Of a stretch of DNA of 64,000 bases, positions 8,698 through 17,140 are shown one piece after another. This DNA comes from Regnicoccus_A sp014224355 (GTDB lineage: Bacteria > Cyanobacteriota > Cyanobacteriia > PCC-6307 > Cyanobiaceae). Each line of letters opens with the position of its first letter. Positions within the stretch are counted from its first letter, which is position 1. The stretch lies in NCBI RefSeq assembly GCF_050920705.1, contig NZ_CP154799.1, positions 2,976,001 to 3,040,000 of the forward strand. The letters are read 5' to 3'. The notes beneath the pieces are model-generated. The model saw nothing but the letters and a program-made list of their open reading frames with translations, was not told where the DNA came from and ran no database searches. Position numbers and translations under genes: made by a program.

Positions 8698-8961
8698 ATG
8701 GACTTTGAGTTCGACCCGCTCAAGAGCGCGGCCAACCAGGCCAAGCACGGCATCGATTTCCTCGATGCTCAAGCCCTCTGGAGCGATCCCGCCCTGCTGG
8801 AGATCCCAGCCCGAACCACCGATGAGCCGCGGTTCCTCGTGATCGGCCGGATCCACCGCAAGCACTGGTCGGCCGTCATCACCTATCGCGGCCAGACGAT
8901 CCGTCTCATTTCCGTCCGTCGCTCCCGCCTGGAGGAGGTCCAGCTCTATGAACAGCTCTGA
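8698..8961 (+). CDS. brnT: BrnT-family ribonuclease toxin
   Basis: An 87-residue protein with the whole BrnT signature: FEFDPLKSAANQAKHGIDF near the N-terminus, then the RFLVIGRI and AVITYRG strands, and RLISVRRSR near the end. BrnT is a RelE-fold RNase that blocks translation and is neutralised by BrnA. The gene starts at the first ATG after the AT-rich promoter box and overlaps the antitoxin gene by 14 bases. The toxin-first order is the usual one for this family. It appears intact and follows the Rad52-like remnant, so it may have stabilised the mobile element. Confidence 0.92.
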   Translation: MDFEFDPLKSAANQAKHGIDFLDAQALWSDPALLEIPARTTDEPRFLVIGRIHRKHWSAVITYRGQTIRLISVRRSRLEEVQLYEQL

Positions 8962-9226
8962 ATTCGATCGGCGCTTCGATGCCGGCGAGTCCGTGGTGGA
9001 GGCGCTCGATCTCGACGGTGCCCGTCGATCCCGTCTGCAGCAGAAGCGCGTGAACGTGGATTTCCCCCTCTGGATGGTGGAGCAGCTCGACCATGAAGCC
9101 ACTCGGCTCGGCGTGACCCGCCAGTCGATCATCAAGGTCTGGCTCGCGGAGCGGCTTGAGCAAGGTCGCCATGCCGAGCGATCTCAAGCCGACAGCGGCC
9201 TCCCGTCGCCACAGGAGAGCAACTGA
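8948..9226 (+). CDS. brnA: BrnA-type antitoxin (ribbon-helix-helix)
   Basis: 92 residues. The N-terminal part is acidic and flexible (FDAGESVVEALDLDG) and binds the toxin. The C-terminal part RVNVDFPLWMVEQLDHEATR then LGVTRQSIIKVWLAERL is a ribbon-helix-helix DNA-binding fold, which should repress the shared promoter. It overlaps the 3' end of brnT, consistent with translational coupling. A short Gln/Ser-rich tail follows the DNA-binding domain. Confidence 0.9.
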   Translation: MNSSEFDRRFDAGESVVEALDLDGARRSRLQQKRVNVDFPLWMVEQLDHEATRLGVTRQSIIKVWLAERLEQGRHAERSQADSGLPSPQESN

Positions 9227-9227
9227 A

Positions 9228-10625
9228 TCAGCTCTGCCTCAGCTCCCGCATCCGCTGCCAGAAGGCGCTCTTGCGGCCATGGCCCGAGCGGATGGCGGCC
9301 AGGTAGTCCTGGTGGCTGGGGATGTCGCCCCAGCCGTCGATGCGTTGGCTGAGCAGCGCGCAGGTCTGCAGGTGGCGGGCCGCATGGCCGTAACGGCTGG
9401 AGCGGGCCTCGGCGAGGCTGAAGTCGACCATCGACCGCAGCGCCAGCGTGGCCGCCAGGGGGTGGTCCTTGCTCAGCTTCTCGGCCGCCGCCCCCATCAC
9501 CCCGTACTGGGCGCCCTCCAGTTCGCTGCGCCGCTTCACCACGAGCTCGGCGGTGTGCGCCAGGGCCGAGGGCCAGCTGAGCAGGAAACAGAGGCTCTGG
9601 GTGAGGCTCGGATAGGCCAGGGCATGGGCGATCGCCCGCTGCTCGGCCTCCACGTCCTCGAAGGCCGGCAGCTGATCGAGGTAGGCGCGCAGCAGGGTGC
9701 CGTCGAGGCAGCGCTCGAAGCAGTTCCAGCGGGCCGCCTGGGCCTCCTCTGTGCGTCCCAGCGCCTGCAGCGCGGCGATGTGGGTGTGCTCCCAGGTCAT
9801 CTCGGGCCAGCGCGAGCGATCGGGGGTGGCCCTGGTGAGGAAGCCCAGGGCGTCCTCGGCGCGGCCAGCGGCCAGCAGGCGCTGGGCGATCTCGGCGGCG
9901 ATGCGGGGAAAGCGCTGCTGCTCCGGGGTGTACTGGGCGATGAAGCCATCCACATCGCCGCTGGCTTCCGCCACGGCCTGCAGCCCCAGCTTCACGGTCC
10001 ACTGGCGAGAGCTCTCCTCTCGGGGCGGGACCGGCACCGGCTGCTCGCCCAGCTGCTGGAAGCGCTGCTTGAGCGCTGCCAGTCCCACCGGGCCGAGGGT
10101 CTCGGCCAGCTGCTGGATCACGTCGTCGAACACCCCATAGCCGTTGTGGCAGAAGGCCTCGAACACCTGCTCCGCCAGGGCCAGCGGCTCGGGTCTGGCG
10201 GCCGTGGCGATCGGGCCCAGCTGGCGGATGGCGTCGCGGAAGATGTCGCCGATCAGGCCGCTGCTGTCATCGCAGCGGCCGAGCACGTTGTCCCCCAGCT
10301 CCAGGAACTGCCAGAGCAACTCCAGGGCGGCAGCGGCATCGCCCTGGGCGATCGGCCCGGTGATGGCGTCGAGCTGGGCTGTGAGGTCCTTGCGGATCAG
10401 CTGGCGCTGCTCGCGCTCGAGGAAACGCCTGGAACGGCCGATCGTGACCAGCCGCTGCCGCACCTGGGCGGCGGCCTGCTGGGGGCTGGAGGAGGAGGCC
10501 ACGGCCAGCTTGATCTGCCGCTTGATCGCCGGATCGCTGGCGGCCAGCTCCAGCAGCAGCTCGGCGAGGCGCTCCGGCCCGAGGGCCAGCAGGGTCTTGG
10601 CATCCAGGGCAGAGGAGCGGGGCAT
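9228..10625 (-). CDS. DUF6880-like helical-repeat protein, function unknown
   Basis: 465 residues from ATG 10625 (the frame is open further but not protein-like). The N-terminus LDAKTLLALGPERLAELLLE and following AIKRQIKLAVA match the uncharacterised family of SWIM-linked or DUF6880 proteins. The rest is almost entirely alpha-helical with TPR-like pairs such as GRAEDALGFL and GRTEEAQAARW. No signal peptide or membrane span is present, so it should be cytosolic. It converges on brnA, with only one base between their ends. No catalytic motif is evident; a scaffold role is a guess. Confidence 0.7.
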   Translation of the reverse strand: MPRSSALDAKTLLALGPERLAELLLELAASDPAIKRQIKLAVASSSSPQQAAAQVRQRLVTIGRSRRFLEREQRQLIRKDLTAQLDAITGPIAQGDAAAALELLWQFLELGDNVLGRCDDSSGLIGDIFRDAIRQLGPIATAARPEPLALAEQVFEAFCHNGYGVFDDVIQQLAETLGPVGLAALKQRFQQLGEQPVPVPPREESSRQWTVKLGLQAVAEASGDVDGFIAQYTPEQQRFPRIAAEIAQRLLAAGRAEDALGFLTRATPDRSRWPEMTWEHTHIAALQALGRTEEAQAARWNCFERCLDGTLLRAYLDQLPAFEDVEAEQRAIAHALAYPSLTQSLCFLLSWPSALAHTAELVVKRRSELEGAQYGVMGAAAEKLSKDHPLAATLALRSMVDFSLAEARSSRYGHAARHLQTCALLSQRIDGWGDIPSHQDYLAAIRSGHGRKSAFWQRMRELRQS

Positions 10626-10897
10626 CAGGGGGGGGGACGCCGGGATGATCGGGGCCTGCAGCGCCCACTCTGCCCAGGATCCTCGCCGCACACCCTGGCG
10701 CCATGCACCGTCACCCCGTCAGGACCGTCAGCGGTGGGAATCCTGAGGTGATCTGAAGGATGGCGCCCCCACGCTGCGATCCCCGGGAGCTGCTGGAGAA
10801 GAGCCTCGATGCCAGGCACGTCAAAGGCGTGGTGAGGTTGAACTGATGGGCAGCTGGCTCGACGCGATGGAGGCCAGGGCACGGAGCGGCTTAATCT

Positions 10898-12088
10898 TTG
10901 AAGGGTTGGGCGCGCAGGACTCCTCAGCTTGAGCGGCCGCGCAAGAGCGTTGCAAGCCGGCCCGCCGCAGGAGATGAGACGCCTGGGGGCATTGGTTTCT
11001 GTAAGCGCTGCGGCCGGCCCCTGACGCTGGCCGCGCTGGCGCTTGCGGTCCTGCGCTTGCCACCCGTGGCTGTTGCTTCCACATCCCGATCCACCTCAAC
11101 ACCGAAAGGCACTCCCGGCCCCAAGGTCTCGTCCGAAGAGAAGCTGGTGGCCTCCCTGGTCGCCCTGCTGGAGGCGGGCACCACCCCCTGGCGGCGCGAG
11201 TGGGATGCCGCCGCTGGCGGGCACCACGTGAATCTGCTCTCCGGCCGGCGCTACCGCGGTGCCAATCCGGTGCTGCTCACCCTGGGCATGCACCTGCGGG
11301 GTTCAGCCCTGCCCTATTGGTGCGGCTTTGCCGAGGCCAAGGCGCTCAGAATCTACCCCCGCAAGGGCAGCAAGGCCGTGCATGTGCTGCGGCCCCAGGT
11401 GCATCAGCGTGGAGAAGGCCGGCTGGCCGAGGCTGCTCCGGCCGATGCGGTTGGCACGAGCGGGAGTGGGAGTGCTGGCCAGGAAGTGGCTAAGGCTGGG
11501 CGCAGCTGGGTGAGCTACCGGCCGGTGGCGGTCTTCAATGCCGCCGATCTGGAGGGCGAGGCCCTGGAAGGGCTCATCCAGAAGCGCCGCCAGGCCGAGG
11601 GGGTGATCCAGCGGCCTGAGCCCGAGCGGCTGGCGGCGGCTGAGGCCGTGCTCAGCAGCTGGCCGGTTCCGGTGAGCTATGGCGGCGATCGGGCCTGTTA
11701 TCTGCCGGGTCCTGATCGAATCCAGCTGCCGGATCGCGCCGCTTTCCATTCGGCAGCGGCCCTCTATGCCACCTGGGCCCATGAGGCGATCCACTCCTCG
11801 GGCCACAGCTCCCGGCTGGCCAGGGATCTCTCCGGTGGCATGGGGGCTGAGGGCGATGGCGGCAAGGCCTATGCCCGTGAAGAGCTGGTGGCCGAGCTGG
11901 GGGCGGTGCTAGTGGGCGATCGCCTGGAGATCGGCAGTGCCATGGCCAATCACGCTGCCTATCTGGGCCACTGGGTGGAGCTGCTCAAGGCTTCCCCGCG
12001 GGTGCTTCTCCAGGTGCTCAGCGATGCCCGCGAAGCCGCCGATCTGGTCTGCCCGGACGCGCCCGAGCCCGAGGCGGATGGGGGTTGA
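10898..12088 (+). CDS. ardC: ArdC-type antirestriction protein (ssDNA-binding domain plus zincin)
   Basis: ArdC proteins come in with conjugative plasmids and protect entering DNA from restriction. Residues about 80-190 fit the N-terminal ssDNA-binding domain (GTTPWRREWD, GRRYRGANPVLLTL, GSKAVHVLRP). The C-terminal half is a metallopeptidase-like domain with HEAIH at about residue 295 and the REELVAELGAVLVGD glutamate helix. The frame opens with TTG at 10898, but the first 60 residues are not conserved-looking, and the true start may be a later GTG near 11065. The gene looks intact. It supports a plasmid or integrative-element origin for this region. Confidence 0.88.
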   Translation: MKGWARRTPQLERPRKSVASRPAAGDETPGGIGFCKRCGRPLTLAALALAVLRLPPVAVASTSRSTSTPKGTPGPKVSSEEKLVASLVALLEAGTTPWRREWDAAAGGHHVNLLSGRRYRGANPVLLTLGMHLRGSALPYWCGFAEAKALRIYPRKGSKAVHVLRPQVHQRGEGRLAEAAPADAVGTSGSGSAGQEVAKAGRSWVSYRPVAVFNAADLEGEALEGLIQKRRQAEGVIQRPEPERLAAAEAVLSSWPVPVSYGGDRACYLPGPDRIQLPDRAAFHSAAALYATWAHEAIHSSGHSSRLARDLSGGMGAEGDGGKAYAREELVAELGAVLVGDRLEIGSAMANHAAYLGHWVELLKASPRVLLQVLSDAREAADLVCPDAPEPEADGG

Positions 12089-12369
12089 GCCTGCTTTTCG
12101 AGGGCAGACCCTGGGGTCTGGCGTTCACGCCACCCGGCCTGCCCCGGCTTGCGCGGCGCTGGCTGCGCCGGGGCTCAGGGGCGGCGTCGTTCGCCAGCTC
12201 AGCCATGGCCGCAATTCCCCTCAGCTGCTCGTGCCCGATCCGCATCATCTCGGTGCATCTCCTGGATGCCGCCGGCGAGCCCCACTTCATGGCCCTTGAG
12301 GAGGCCCTGATCATGGCCGCCAATCAGCGGAGGGTTCTCGGCTGCCAGGGCAGGGTGCAGGTGCTCTGA
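12085..12369 (+). CDS. Hypothetical protein downstream of ardC
   Basis: 94 codons from a TTG that overlaps the ardC stop, or 54 from an ATG at 12205. The C-terminal part (LLDAAGEPHFMALEEALIMA then ANQRRVLGCQGRVQVL) looks protein-like; the first 40 residues do not. It is followed by a hairpin with a pyrimidine-rich tail (12375-12396), as expected for the end of an ardC transcript. No family is recognised. Confidence 0.4.
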   Translation: MSLLFEGRPWGLAFTPPGLPRLARRWLRRGSGAASFASSAMAAIPLSCSCPIRIISVHLLDAAGEPHFMALEEALIMAANQRRVLGCQGRVQVL

Positions 12370-12374
12370 GCAGC

Positions 12375-12396
12375 AGGGGGCTACGGCCCCCTTCCT
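12375..12396 (+). terminator. Hairpin with TTCCTT tail after the ardC transcript
   Basis: AGGGGGC, loop TACG, GCCCCCTT followed by CCTT. A GC stem with a short T-rich tail consistent with intrinsic termination on the plus strand. Confidence 0.5.
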
Positions 12397-12879
12397 TGAG
12401 CGGGGGGCGTCCGCCGATTGGAGCGAAGTTCGCCAGCTGGCCATCCCAAACCCACCGCATCCGTCGGTCAGTGGTCCCAGCACGTCACGGACCGAACCGA
12501 TCTCCTCAGGAGGCGCTGCCTCTGGAGGGGCCTTGCCGTGAGGCTCACAGTGAGTTCAGCGCATCGGCCGAGGCTGGCGGCGGATCGGCTGCACCACGGG
12601 CTTGAGCATCGTCGGAATCTGCAGCTGCTGGTCGGCCCAGTGGGCGGCCAGGGCTGCCAGCAGGCTGTCGCGGTTGCCGTGGATCCGGAGCATGGCGTTG
12701 GCTGAAATCGCTGGCCAACAGCCTGATCCGGCCGGTCCTTTCCGCCCCAGCCCAAAGCCACTGCGGCAGGCATCGAATGGCACAACCGCGACCATGGATC
12801 GCATCAATGTTGGGGTGCGCCGGCTGATCCGCTGCGCCCCGTTCTGGCCCCCAGACTGCCCTGTTGTGCAAGGAGCGGC
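12397..12879. other. Intergenic stretch, no convincing gene
   Basis: Several overlapping frames are open on both strands because of GC bias. The best candidate is a 45-codon minus-strand frame at 12556-12693 (MLRIHGNRDSLLAALAAHWA), without a ribosome-binding site or recognised family. AAGGAG near 12870 serves the next gene. Confidence 0.35.
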
Positions 12880-13677
12880 GTGACCACCTCTGCCTCGGTG
12901 TTGTTCGTGGCCCATGGCTCACCGATGTTTGCCCTGCAGCCCGGAGCCGCCGGGGCGGCGCTGGCCGAGTTCGCCACGACCCTGCAGCGGCCCCAGGCGG
13001 TGCTGGTGATCAGTCCCCACTGGGAAACGGAGCTGGCCACCGTCGGCACGGCCAGCCAGCTGGACACCATCCACGATTTCGGCGGCTTTGATCCGGCTCT
13101 CTACGCCATCCAGTACCCCGCCAGCGGCAGCCCCCAGGCCGCCCAGCAGGTGGTGGAGGCCCTGAAGGCCGCAGGGCTGCCAGTGAGCACTGACCCGCAG
13201 CGCGGACTGGACCATGGGGCCTGGGTGCCGTTGCGCTACCTGTTCCCCGCGGCGGATGTGCCCGTGGTGCCACTCTCGATCCAGCACCAGGGCGGGCCGG
13301 AACATGCCTACCGCGTGGGCCAGGCCCTGGCGCCCCTGGCCCAGCAGGGCTGGCTGATCGTCGCCTCCGGCAACATCACCCACAACCTGCGCGACTGGCA
13401 GCAGGCCAGCCGCGGCGGTGCCGTCGACACCAGTTACGCCCAGCGCTTCTCCGACTGGGTCGACGCGCAGTTGAGCTGTGGCCATGTGGAGGCGCTGCTG
13501 CACTACCGCCAGCGCCATCCCGATGCTGAGCGGTCCCATCCCCGCGACGAGCACCTGCTGCCCCTGTTCAACGCTCTCGGTGCAGCCGGAGAAGGGTCCA
13601 GTGCTCGAGCGATCCATCGCGGCATCCGCGACCACGTGATCGCCATGGACAGCTACGCCTTTCAGCGGGCGCGCTGA
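12880..13677 (+). CDS. DODA-type extradiol ring-opening dioxygenase (LigB/YgiD family)
   Basis: 265 residues from GTG 12880, with AAGGAG 7 bases upstream. The protein shows the class III extradiol dioxygenase metal and active-site histidines in order: AHGSPMF (near residue 11), ISPHWE (about 47), LDHGAWVPLRYLFP (about 110) and PRDEHLLPLF (about 225). These enzymes open catechol-type rings, such as DOPA, using Fe(II) or Zn. The bacterial YgiD-like branch is broadly distributed and its natural substrate is often unknown. It is a single gene with no pathway partners beside it and appears intact. Confidence 0.92.
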   Translation: MTTSASVLFVAHGSPMFALQPGAAGAALAEFATTLQRPQAVLVISPHWETELATVGTASQLDTIHDFGGFDPALYAIQYPASGSPQAAQQVVEALKAAGLPVSTDPQRGLDHGAWVPLRYLFPAADVPVVPLSIQHQGGPEHAYRVGQALAPLAQQGWLIVASGNITHNLRDWQQASRGGAVDTSYAQRFSDWVDAQLSCGHVEALLHYRQRHPDAERSHPRDEHLLPLFNALGAAGEGSSARAIHRGIRDHVIAMDSYAFQRAR

Positions 13678-13705
13678 GCCGTTGCCAGAGTCGCCTCGCC
13701 AAGGC

Positions 13706-13719
13706 AATGCACATGCATT
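13706..13719 (+). promoter_or_regulatory. Near-palindrome upstream of prlF/yhaV, possible operator
   Basis: AATGCACATGCATT reads almost the same on both strands (one mismatch near the centre) and lies 10 bases before the antitoxin ATG. Antitoxins of the SpoVT/AbrB type repress their own promoter through such sites. Confidence 0.4.
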
Positions 13720-13728
13720 ACCATTGGC

Positions 13729-14127
13729 ATGGCTTCAGCGGTTGGCCTGATGGCTGTTCTCTCCTCCTCTCATGCGCCCGGTACCGCCGTGAGCTCTCCG
13801 CAGGAGGAGGTGGAATCGGCGCTCACGGATCGCTATCAGACCACCGTGCCGCAACCCGTGCGGCGGGCCCTTGGCTTGCGCAAGCGCGACCGCATCCGCT
13901 ACGCCTTCCGCGCCAACGGCGAGGTGGTGTTGCAGCGCGTCAGCACCGAACCAGCAGAAGAGGATCCGGCCCTGGCTCCGTTCCTTGCGCTCCTGGAGCG
14001 GGACATCGCCAGCCATCCCGAGCGGCTGCAGCCCATCGGCGCGGATCTGGTTCAGCGCCTGCAGGATCTGGTGGGTGCCATCGAGGTGGATCTCGATGAA
14101 GCACTGCCAGACGACGAGCCCGCCTGA
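13729..14127 (+). CDS. prlF: PrlF/SohA-type antitoxin (SpoVT/AbrB fold)
   Basis: About 132 residues. After a variable N-terminus, ESALTDRYQTTVPQPVRRAL then GLRKRDRIRYAF is a swapped-hairpin AbrB/SpoVT DNA-binding fold. The acidic C-terminus (VDLDEALPDDEPA) is suited to masking the basic toxin. The partner YhaV follows 2 bases after the stop. The start could also be the ATG at 13753. It appears intact and is likely autoregulated through the palindrome just upstream. Confidence 0.9.
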   Translation: MASAVGLMAVLSSSHAPGTAVSSPQEEVESALTDRYQTTVPQPVRRALGLRKRDRIRYAFRANGEVVLQRVSTEPAEEDPALAPFLALLERDIASHPERLQPIGADLVQRLQDLVGAIEVDLDEALPDDEPA

Positions 14128-14129
14128 CG

Positions 14130-14633
14130 GTGGGCACAGCGGCAGGATCGCCCGCGGTGATCAACGGGTGGAGGCTCTATGCGCACCCGTTGTTTCTCGA
14201 TCAGCTGGAGGCGTTGATCACTGAGGTGGAGTCGCTGCGCCGCAAGGACCCCCAGGGGTATGGCAGCAAGAACGCGAGCAAGCGCCTGGCGGCCATCGCC
14301 CGCCTGATGTTCCAGGACATTCCCCAGGACCCCAACCGCAAGGAATACCAGCAGGGGTCCACCCTCGGGGCTGAACATCGCCATTGGCGACGGGCCAAGT
14401 TCTTTCAGCAGTACCGGCTGTTCTTCCGTTTTCACACCCGCTCACGGCTGATCGTGCTGGGCTGGGTGAACGACATCAGCACCAAGCGGGCCTACGGCAG
14501 CAAGACCGACGCCTACCGGGTGTTCCAGTCCATGCTGGCCAGCGGCCATCCACCCGACGACTGGGACGAACTCCTGCAGGAGGCCACACAGGCCACCGGG
14601 CGTTTGCAGCAGCTCACCGATCGGCTCCCTTGA
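14130..14633 (+). CDS. yhaV: YhaV-type ribonuclease toxin
   Basis: 167 residues from GTG 14130, or about 158 from the GTG that encodes the V of VINGWRLYAHPLFLDQL. YhaV is a RelE-like translation-dependent RNase. Diagnostic segments present are KNASKRLAAI, NRKEYQQGSTLG, HWRRAKFFQQYRLFFRF and VLGWVNDISTKRAYGSKTDA, in that order. It pairs with the upstream PrlF-like antitoxin and is one of three apparently complete toxin-antitoxin systems between 8.7 and 21 kb. Confidence 0.94.
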   Translation: MGTAAGSPAVINGWRLYAHPLFLDQLEALITEVESLRRKDPQGYGSKNASKRLAAIARLMFQDIPQDPNRKEYQQGSTLGAEHRHWRRAKFFQQYRLFFRFHTRSRLIVLGWVNDISTKRAYGSKTDAYRVFQSMLASGHPPDDWDELLQEATQATGRLQQLTDRLP

Positions 14634-14639
14634 GCGGAA

Positions 14640-14849
14640 TCGAATGCTGAAGGGGGCTTGCTCCAGGCCTCTCCAGTCTGAGGCCCTTCTGGCGTCGGGC
14701 CTCCACTGGGATCGGTCCCGTCGCTGCGCCGCACCTGGATCGAGCAGCCCTATGGAGAAGAGGAGATCACCCTGCAGGCCCAGCAGGAGGCTGAGATCGC
14801 CCACATCGAAGCCGAGCCCACTGCAGCGCTGCAGCTGGTCCAGGCCTGA
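14640..14849 (+). pseudogene. C-terminal gene remnant, family unknown
   Basis: One frame reads VPSLRRTWIEQPYGEEEITL followed by QAQQEAEIAHIEAEPTAALQ and stops at 14847-14849. Its acidic, helical composition is clearly protein-like but it has no start of its own. It is best taken as the 3' end of a decayed gene. No family was recognised. Confidence 0.35.
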
Positions 14850-14929
14850 GCTCACCTTGGGGGCTCCGGCCCCCTGGCTCCCCTCAGGGATCAGTCGGCA
14901 GCGCACACCGATCGCTGGCAGGGGTGTGG

Positions 14930-15193
14930 GGCTGGTGGTCATGGTTCAGGGGCTCACCATCACCCGCTTGCCAGAGCCGCTGTTGCGTACCGCCATGAAC
15001 TGCCCCCCCCTGCGGCGACCAGGCGATCGAGCGCCAGCCCAGATCGGTCGCACAACTGCGCACCGCCCAGTTGAGGCCATCGGCACTGGTCATCACGCGA
15101 TTGCCGGTGCCGCTGCTGGCCGCCGACGCCAGCAGTGTCCTGCCCACCGGGCTGCTGCCCTGCGTGCCCGTGATGCCCTGGTGCTGTGGGCAC
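14930..15193 (-). pseudogene. BNR/beta-propeller repeat protein fragment
   Basis: In two minus-strand frames the sequence reads ASSGTGNRVMTSADGLNWA then RSCATDLGWRSIAWSPQ and, after a slip, FMAVRNSGSGKRVMVSP. This repeating pattern (fluorescent-like turn, MTSADGxxW, W(R/Q)SxAW) is found in BNR-type beta-propeller proteins that are numerous in Synechococcus genomes. Only about two blades remain and there is no start, so this is a 3' remnant. Confidence 0.5.
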
Positions 15194-15202
15194 AGCCGAG
15201 GT

Positions 15203-15421
15203 TCAGGCCTCGCTCAGCAGGCTCAGCGCCTCCATCACCTGGAGGCGGATGCCCCCCAGCCGGGTCCAGGCCCGCACCGCATCCTCTCTGCTCCGGTAGG
15301 GGCGCCAGTCGTCCTCAGCGATGCGGCGCTGGAAATGGGCCGCCACACGCTGCGCAACGGCGACATCGCTTCGCCTTGCCAATCGCAGCGTTGTCCCCTC
15401 GATCACCACTTCAGCAGGCAT
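15203..15421 (-). CDS. Hypothetical 72-residue protein
   Basis: Starts MPAEVVIEGTTLRLARRSDV and contains VAQRVAAHFQRRIAEDDWRP then YRSREDAVRAWTRL. Helical and charged, with codon usage like its neighbours. It has no signal peptide or membrane span. I do not recognise the family; the small size and clean composition make it a probable real gene rather than a shadow frame. Confidence 0.5.
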   Translation of the reverse strand: MPAEVVIEGTTLRLARRSDVAVAQRVAAHFQRRIAEDDWRPYRSREDAVRAWTRLGGIRLQVMEALSLLSEA

Positions 15422-15479
15422 GGCGTTGAGGAGAGATCAGGAACTGGCCAGGCTCATTCTCTGCCCTTCCCGGTCTCTC

Positions 15480-15800
15480 TCAGGCCAGGATCGGGAAACA
15501 GTCCTTCAGCCCGTTCACCAGAAGCTGCACCACCACCGCAGTGATCCACAGACCCAACAAGCGCGGCAGCACCCGTTCGCGGGTCTGACCAAGCCAGCCC
15601 CGCAGCCGCGGCGTGAGCTGCAGGAACAGGTAGAGCCCCATGGCCATGGCGCCGATCACCAGGCTCACCAGCAGTCGCCCGGTCCAGGCGTCGGGAGCTT
15701 CCGCAACCACCAGTGAGATCGTGCCGGGGCCTGCCATCAACGGCACCCCGATCGGCACAATCGCCGCTGCCGGATCATCCGCCAAGGCACTTCCCTGCAA
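15480..15800 (-). pseudogene. MarC-family membrane protein, C-terminal half only
   Basis: Residues of the C-terminal half of MarC proteins are present: AIVPIGVPLMAGPGTISLVV, then three hydrophobic spans ending QLLVNGLKDCFPILA. The N-terminal three spans are missing. Upstream of 15800 the frame is interrupted and the adjoining sequence (RLALLTSLAVLLVA, stop) belongs to something else. MarC proteins are six-span integral membrane proteins of unclear transport function. It is most likely non-functional. Confidence 0.65.
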
Positions 15801-15937
15801 CGCCGGCCGCCCCCTACAGCAGCCTCAACCCCAAGGGCAGCAGGATCAGGCCACCAGCAGCACAGCCAGGGAGGTGAGCAGAGCCAGACGACTGGTGCGC
15901 CAACGGTGCTGGGCACCGGAGGTGGCATGAGCAGGGC

Positions 15938-16189
15938 ATGGCCACCAGCAAACGTCCTCCGCTTTCGCCCCAGGAGGGCTGGCTCAGCGACGGCCGCCAG
16001 GTGCTGCACTTCCGGCCGATCCGCTATGACCGCTGGAGTCAGAGGCTCGAGGTGGTCAGCGGTGAGCTGTTACCCGGAGAGCTCATCCCGCTGCTCAAGC
16101 ACCGCCGGGAGTACAGCCGCGAGGAGGCCATCAGGCTCTGGGGTGAGAAACGCAAGGCCGGCTGGGCAGCCTGCGGCCCCCAGTGGTGA
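15938..16189 (+). CDS. DUF1651-like protein
   Basis: 83 residues from ATG 15938. The arrangement GWLSDGRQVLHFRPIRYD ... LLKHRREYSREEAIRLWGEK then RKAGWAACGPQW matches the DUF1651 family, a short protein expanded in marine and freshwater picocyanobacteria and of unknown function. The closing WxxxGPQW block is characteristic. It appears intact and supports the picocyanobacterial assignment. A hairpin terminator lies about 140 bases downstream. Confidence 0.8.
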   Translation: MATSKRPPLSPQEGWLSDGRQVLHFRPIRYDRWSQRLEVVSGELLPGELIPLLKHRREYSREEAIRLWGEKRKAGWAACGPQW

Positions 16190-16613
16190 GCAAGGCCTTC
16201 CTGGTCGAGCTTGCTGCCTTGCAGCCGTGATCGGCTTGCCGTACTGACAAGGCGGGCCAGCGGATCTATGAATGAATCAGAGGCCTCGACCCGGACGGTG
16301 TAGATCCACAACCCGGCAACCGGCCCAAGGGCGCTCGACTCGGGGCGCCCTTCTTCATGGCTGACACCCCACCGGCGTCGTGCTGGAGAGGTGTGGAGTC
16401 GCAGCGATTCCTCAAAGCAACCCGTTGGGGCTGGTTCCGCGTTGGGACCCAGTTCACAGGGGCTCATGGCTTGGAGCTGAGCGGCGAGAATCTTGGCGAT
16501 CGGCCGCCGCAGTGCCTACAAATGGATTTCGACGGATGCCGTGAACCGGATTCAGCGGTCGCTGGTTGTCCAGGACTACCGTTTCCCGGCTCAAAGAACA
16601 AGCACCGCAACCA
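16190..16613. other. Intergenic stretch with one terminator
   Basis: No gene recognised apart from the hairpin at 16327-16355. The 3' portion is presumably the promoter region of the small secreted protein that follows. Confidence 0.4.
16327..16355 (+). terminator. Intrinsic-terminator-like hairpin
   Basis: AAGGGCGC and GCGCCCTT are perfect complements around a 10-base loop, followed by CTTC. It could terminate the DUF1651 transcript. Confidence 0.55.
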
Positions 16614-16934
16614 ATGATCCGCACCACAATCACCGCTGTGGCCATCGCCGCCAGCGCCATGGCCACAGCGGCCCTGGCGGACTCCGCCAAGGCGTATTGC
16701 GAGATGGTTCGCAGCAATGGCGACATGCTCAAAGGGAGCTGTACCTGGTCCCAGATGCAGGGGAACGTTTACATCAACGATTTCAACCATTACGCGTTTG
16801 CCTTCCCTGCCGCCGAGGAGGGCAAGACCTACGAACGCACCAACCGGGAGGGTGCAGGCCCCTCCTTCAAGCGCCCCGGCTATGTGATCAACGTGTACTG
16901 GGAGAAGCCGGTCCGTGAGCCTGGGGGTTTCTGA
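16614..16934 (+). CDS. Small secreted protein, function unknown
   Basis: 106 residues from ATG 16614. A signal peptide is clear: basic MIRTT, hydrophobic ITAVAIAASAMATAA, then cleavage near ALA-DS. The mature part has two cysteines (AYCEMV, SCTWSQ) that could pair, and ends with INVYWEKPVREPGGF. The protein should be periplasmic. It lies 5' of an LprI-like secreted protein on the same strand. No family was assigned. Confidence 0.65.
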   Translation: MIRTTITAVAIAASAMATAALADSAKAYCEMVRSNGDMLKGSCTWSQMQGNVYINDFNHYAFAFPAAEEGKTYERTNREGAGPSFKRPGYVINVYWEKPVREPGGF

Positions 16935-17140
16935 TGTCGATGCACTCCCCAGGGGATCTGACCAGCGGCTCCGGTGTGGGGCGGTGTTGCCCCGTGGCTC
17001 GTTGGGGGCCACGGATCGTCGGCCCTGCCCCGGCCTGCTGCCGGCCACCAGGGTGTTCGGTCCCAGTCGCGGCCTGGCCTGACCGGTCACGGATCGCCAG
17101 GGATGCAAGCCCTGATCGGGCTGGCACGGTCTGGCCGTGG

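Noticed and set aside
9156..10751. A 531-codon plus-strand open frame
   Set aside because: Antisense to the helical-repeat protein; no domain, low-complexity Gly/Leu/Gln.
12556..12693. 45-codon minus-strand gene in the ardC-dioxygenase gap
   Set aside because: Protein-like sequence but no ribosome-binding site, no family and overlapping equally long frames.
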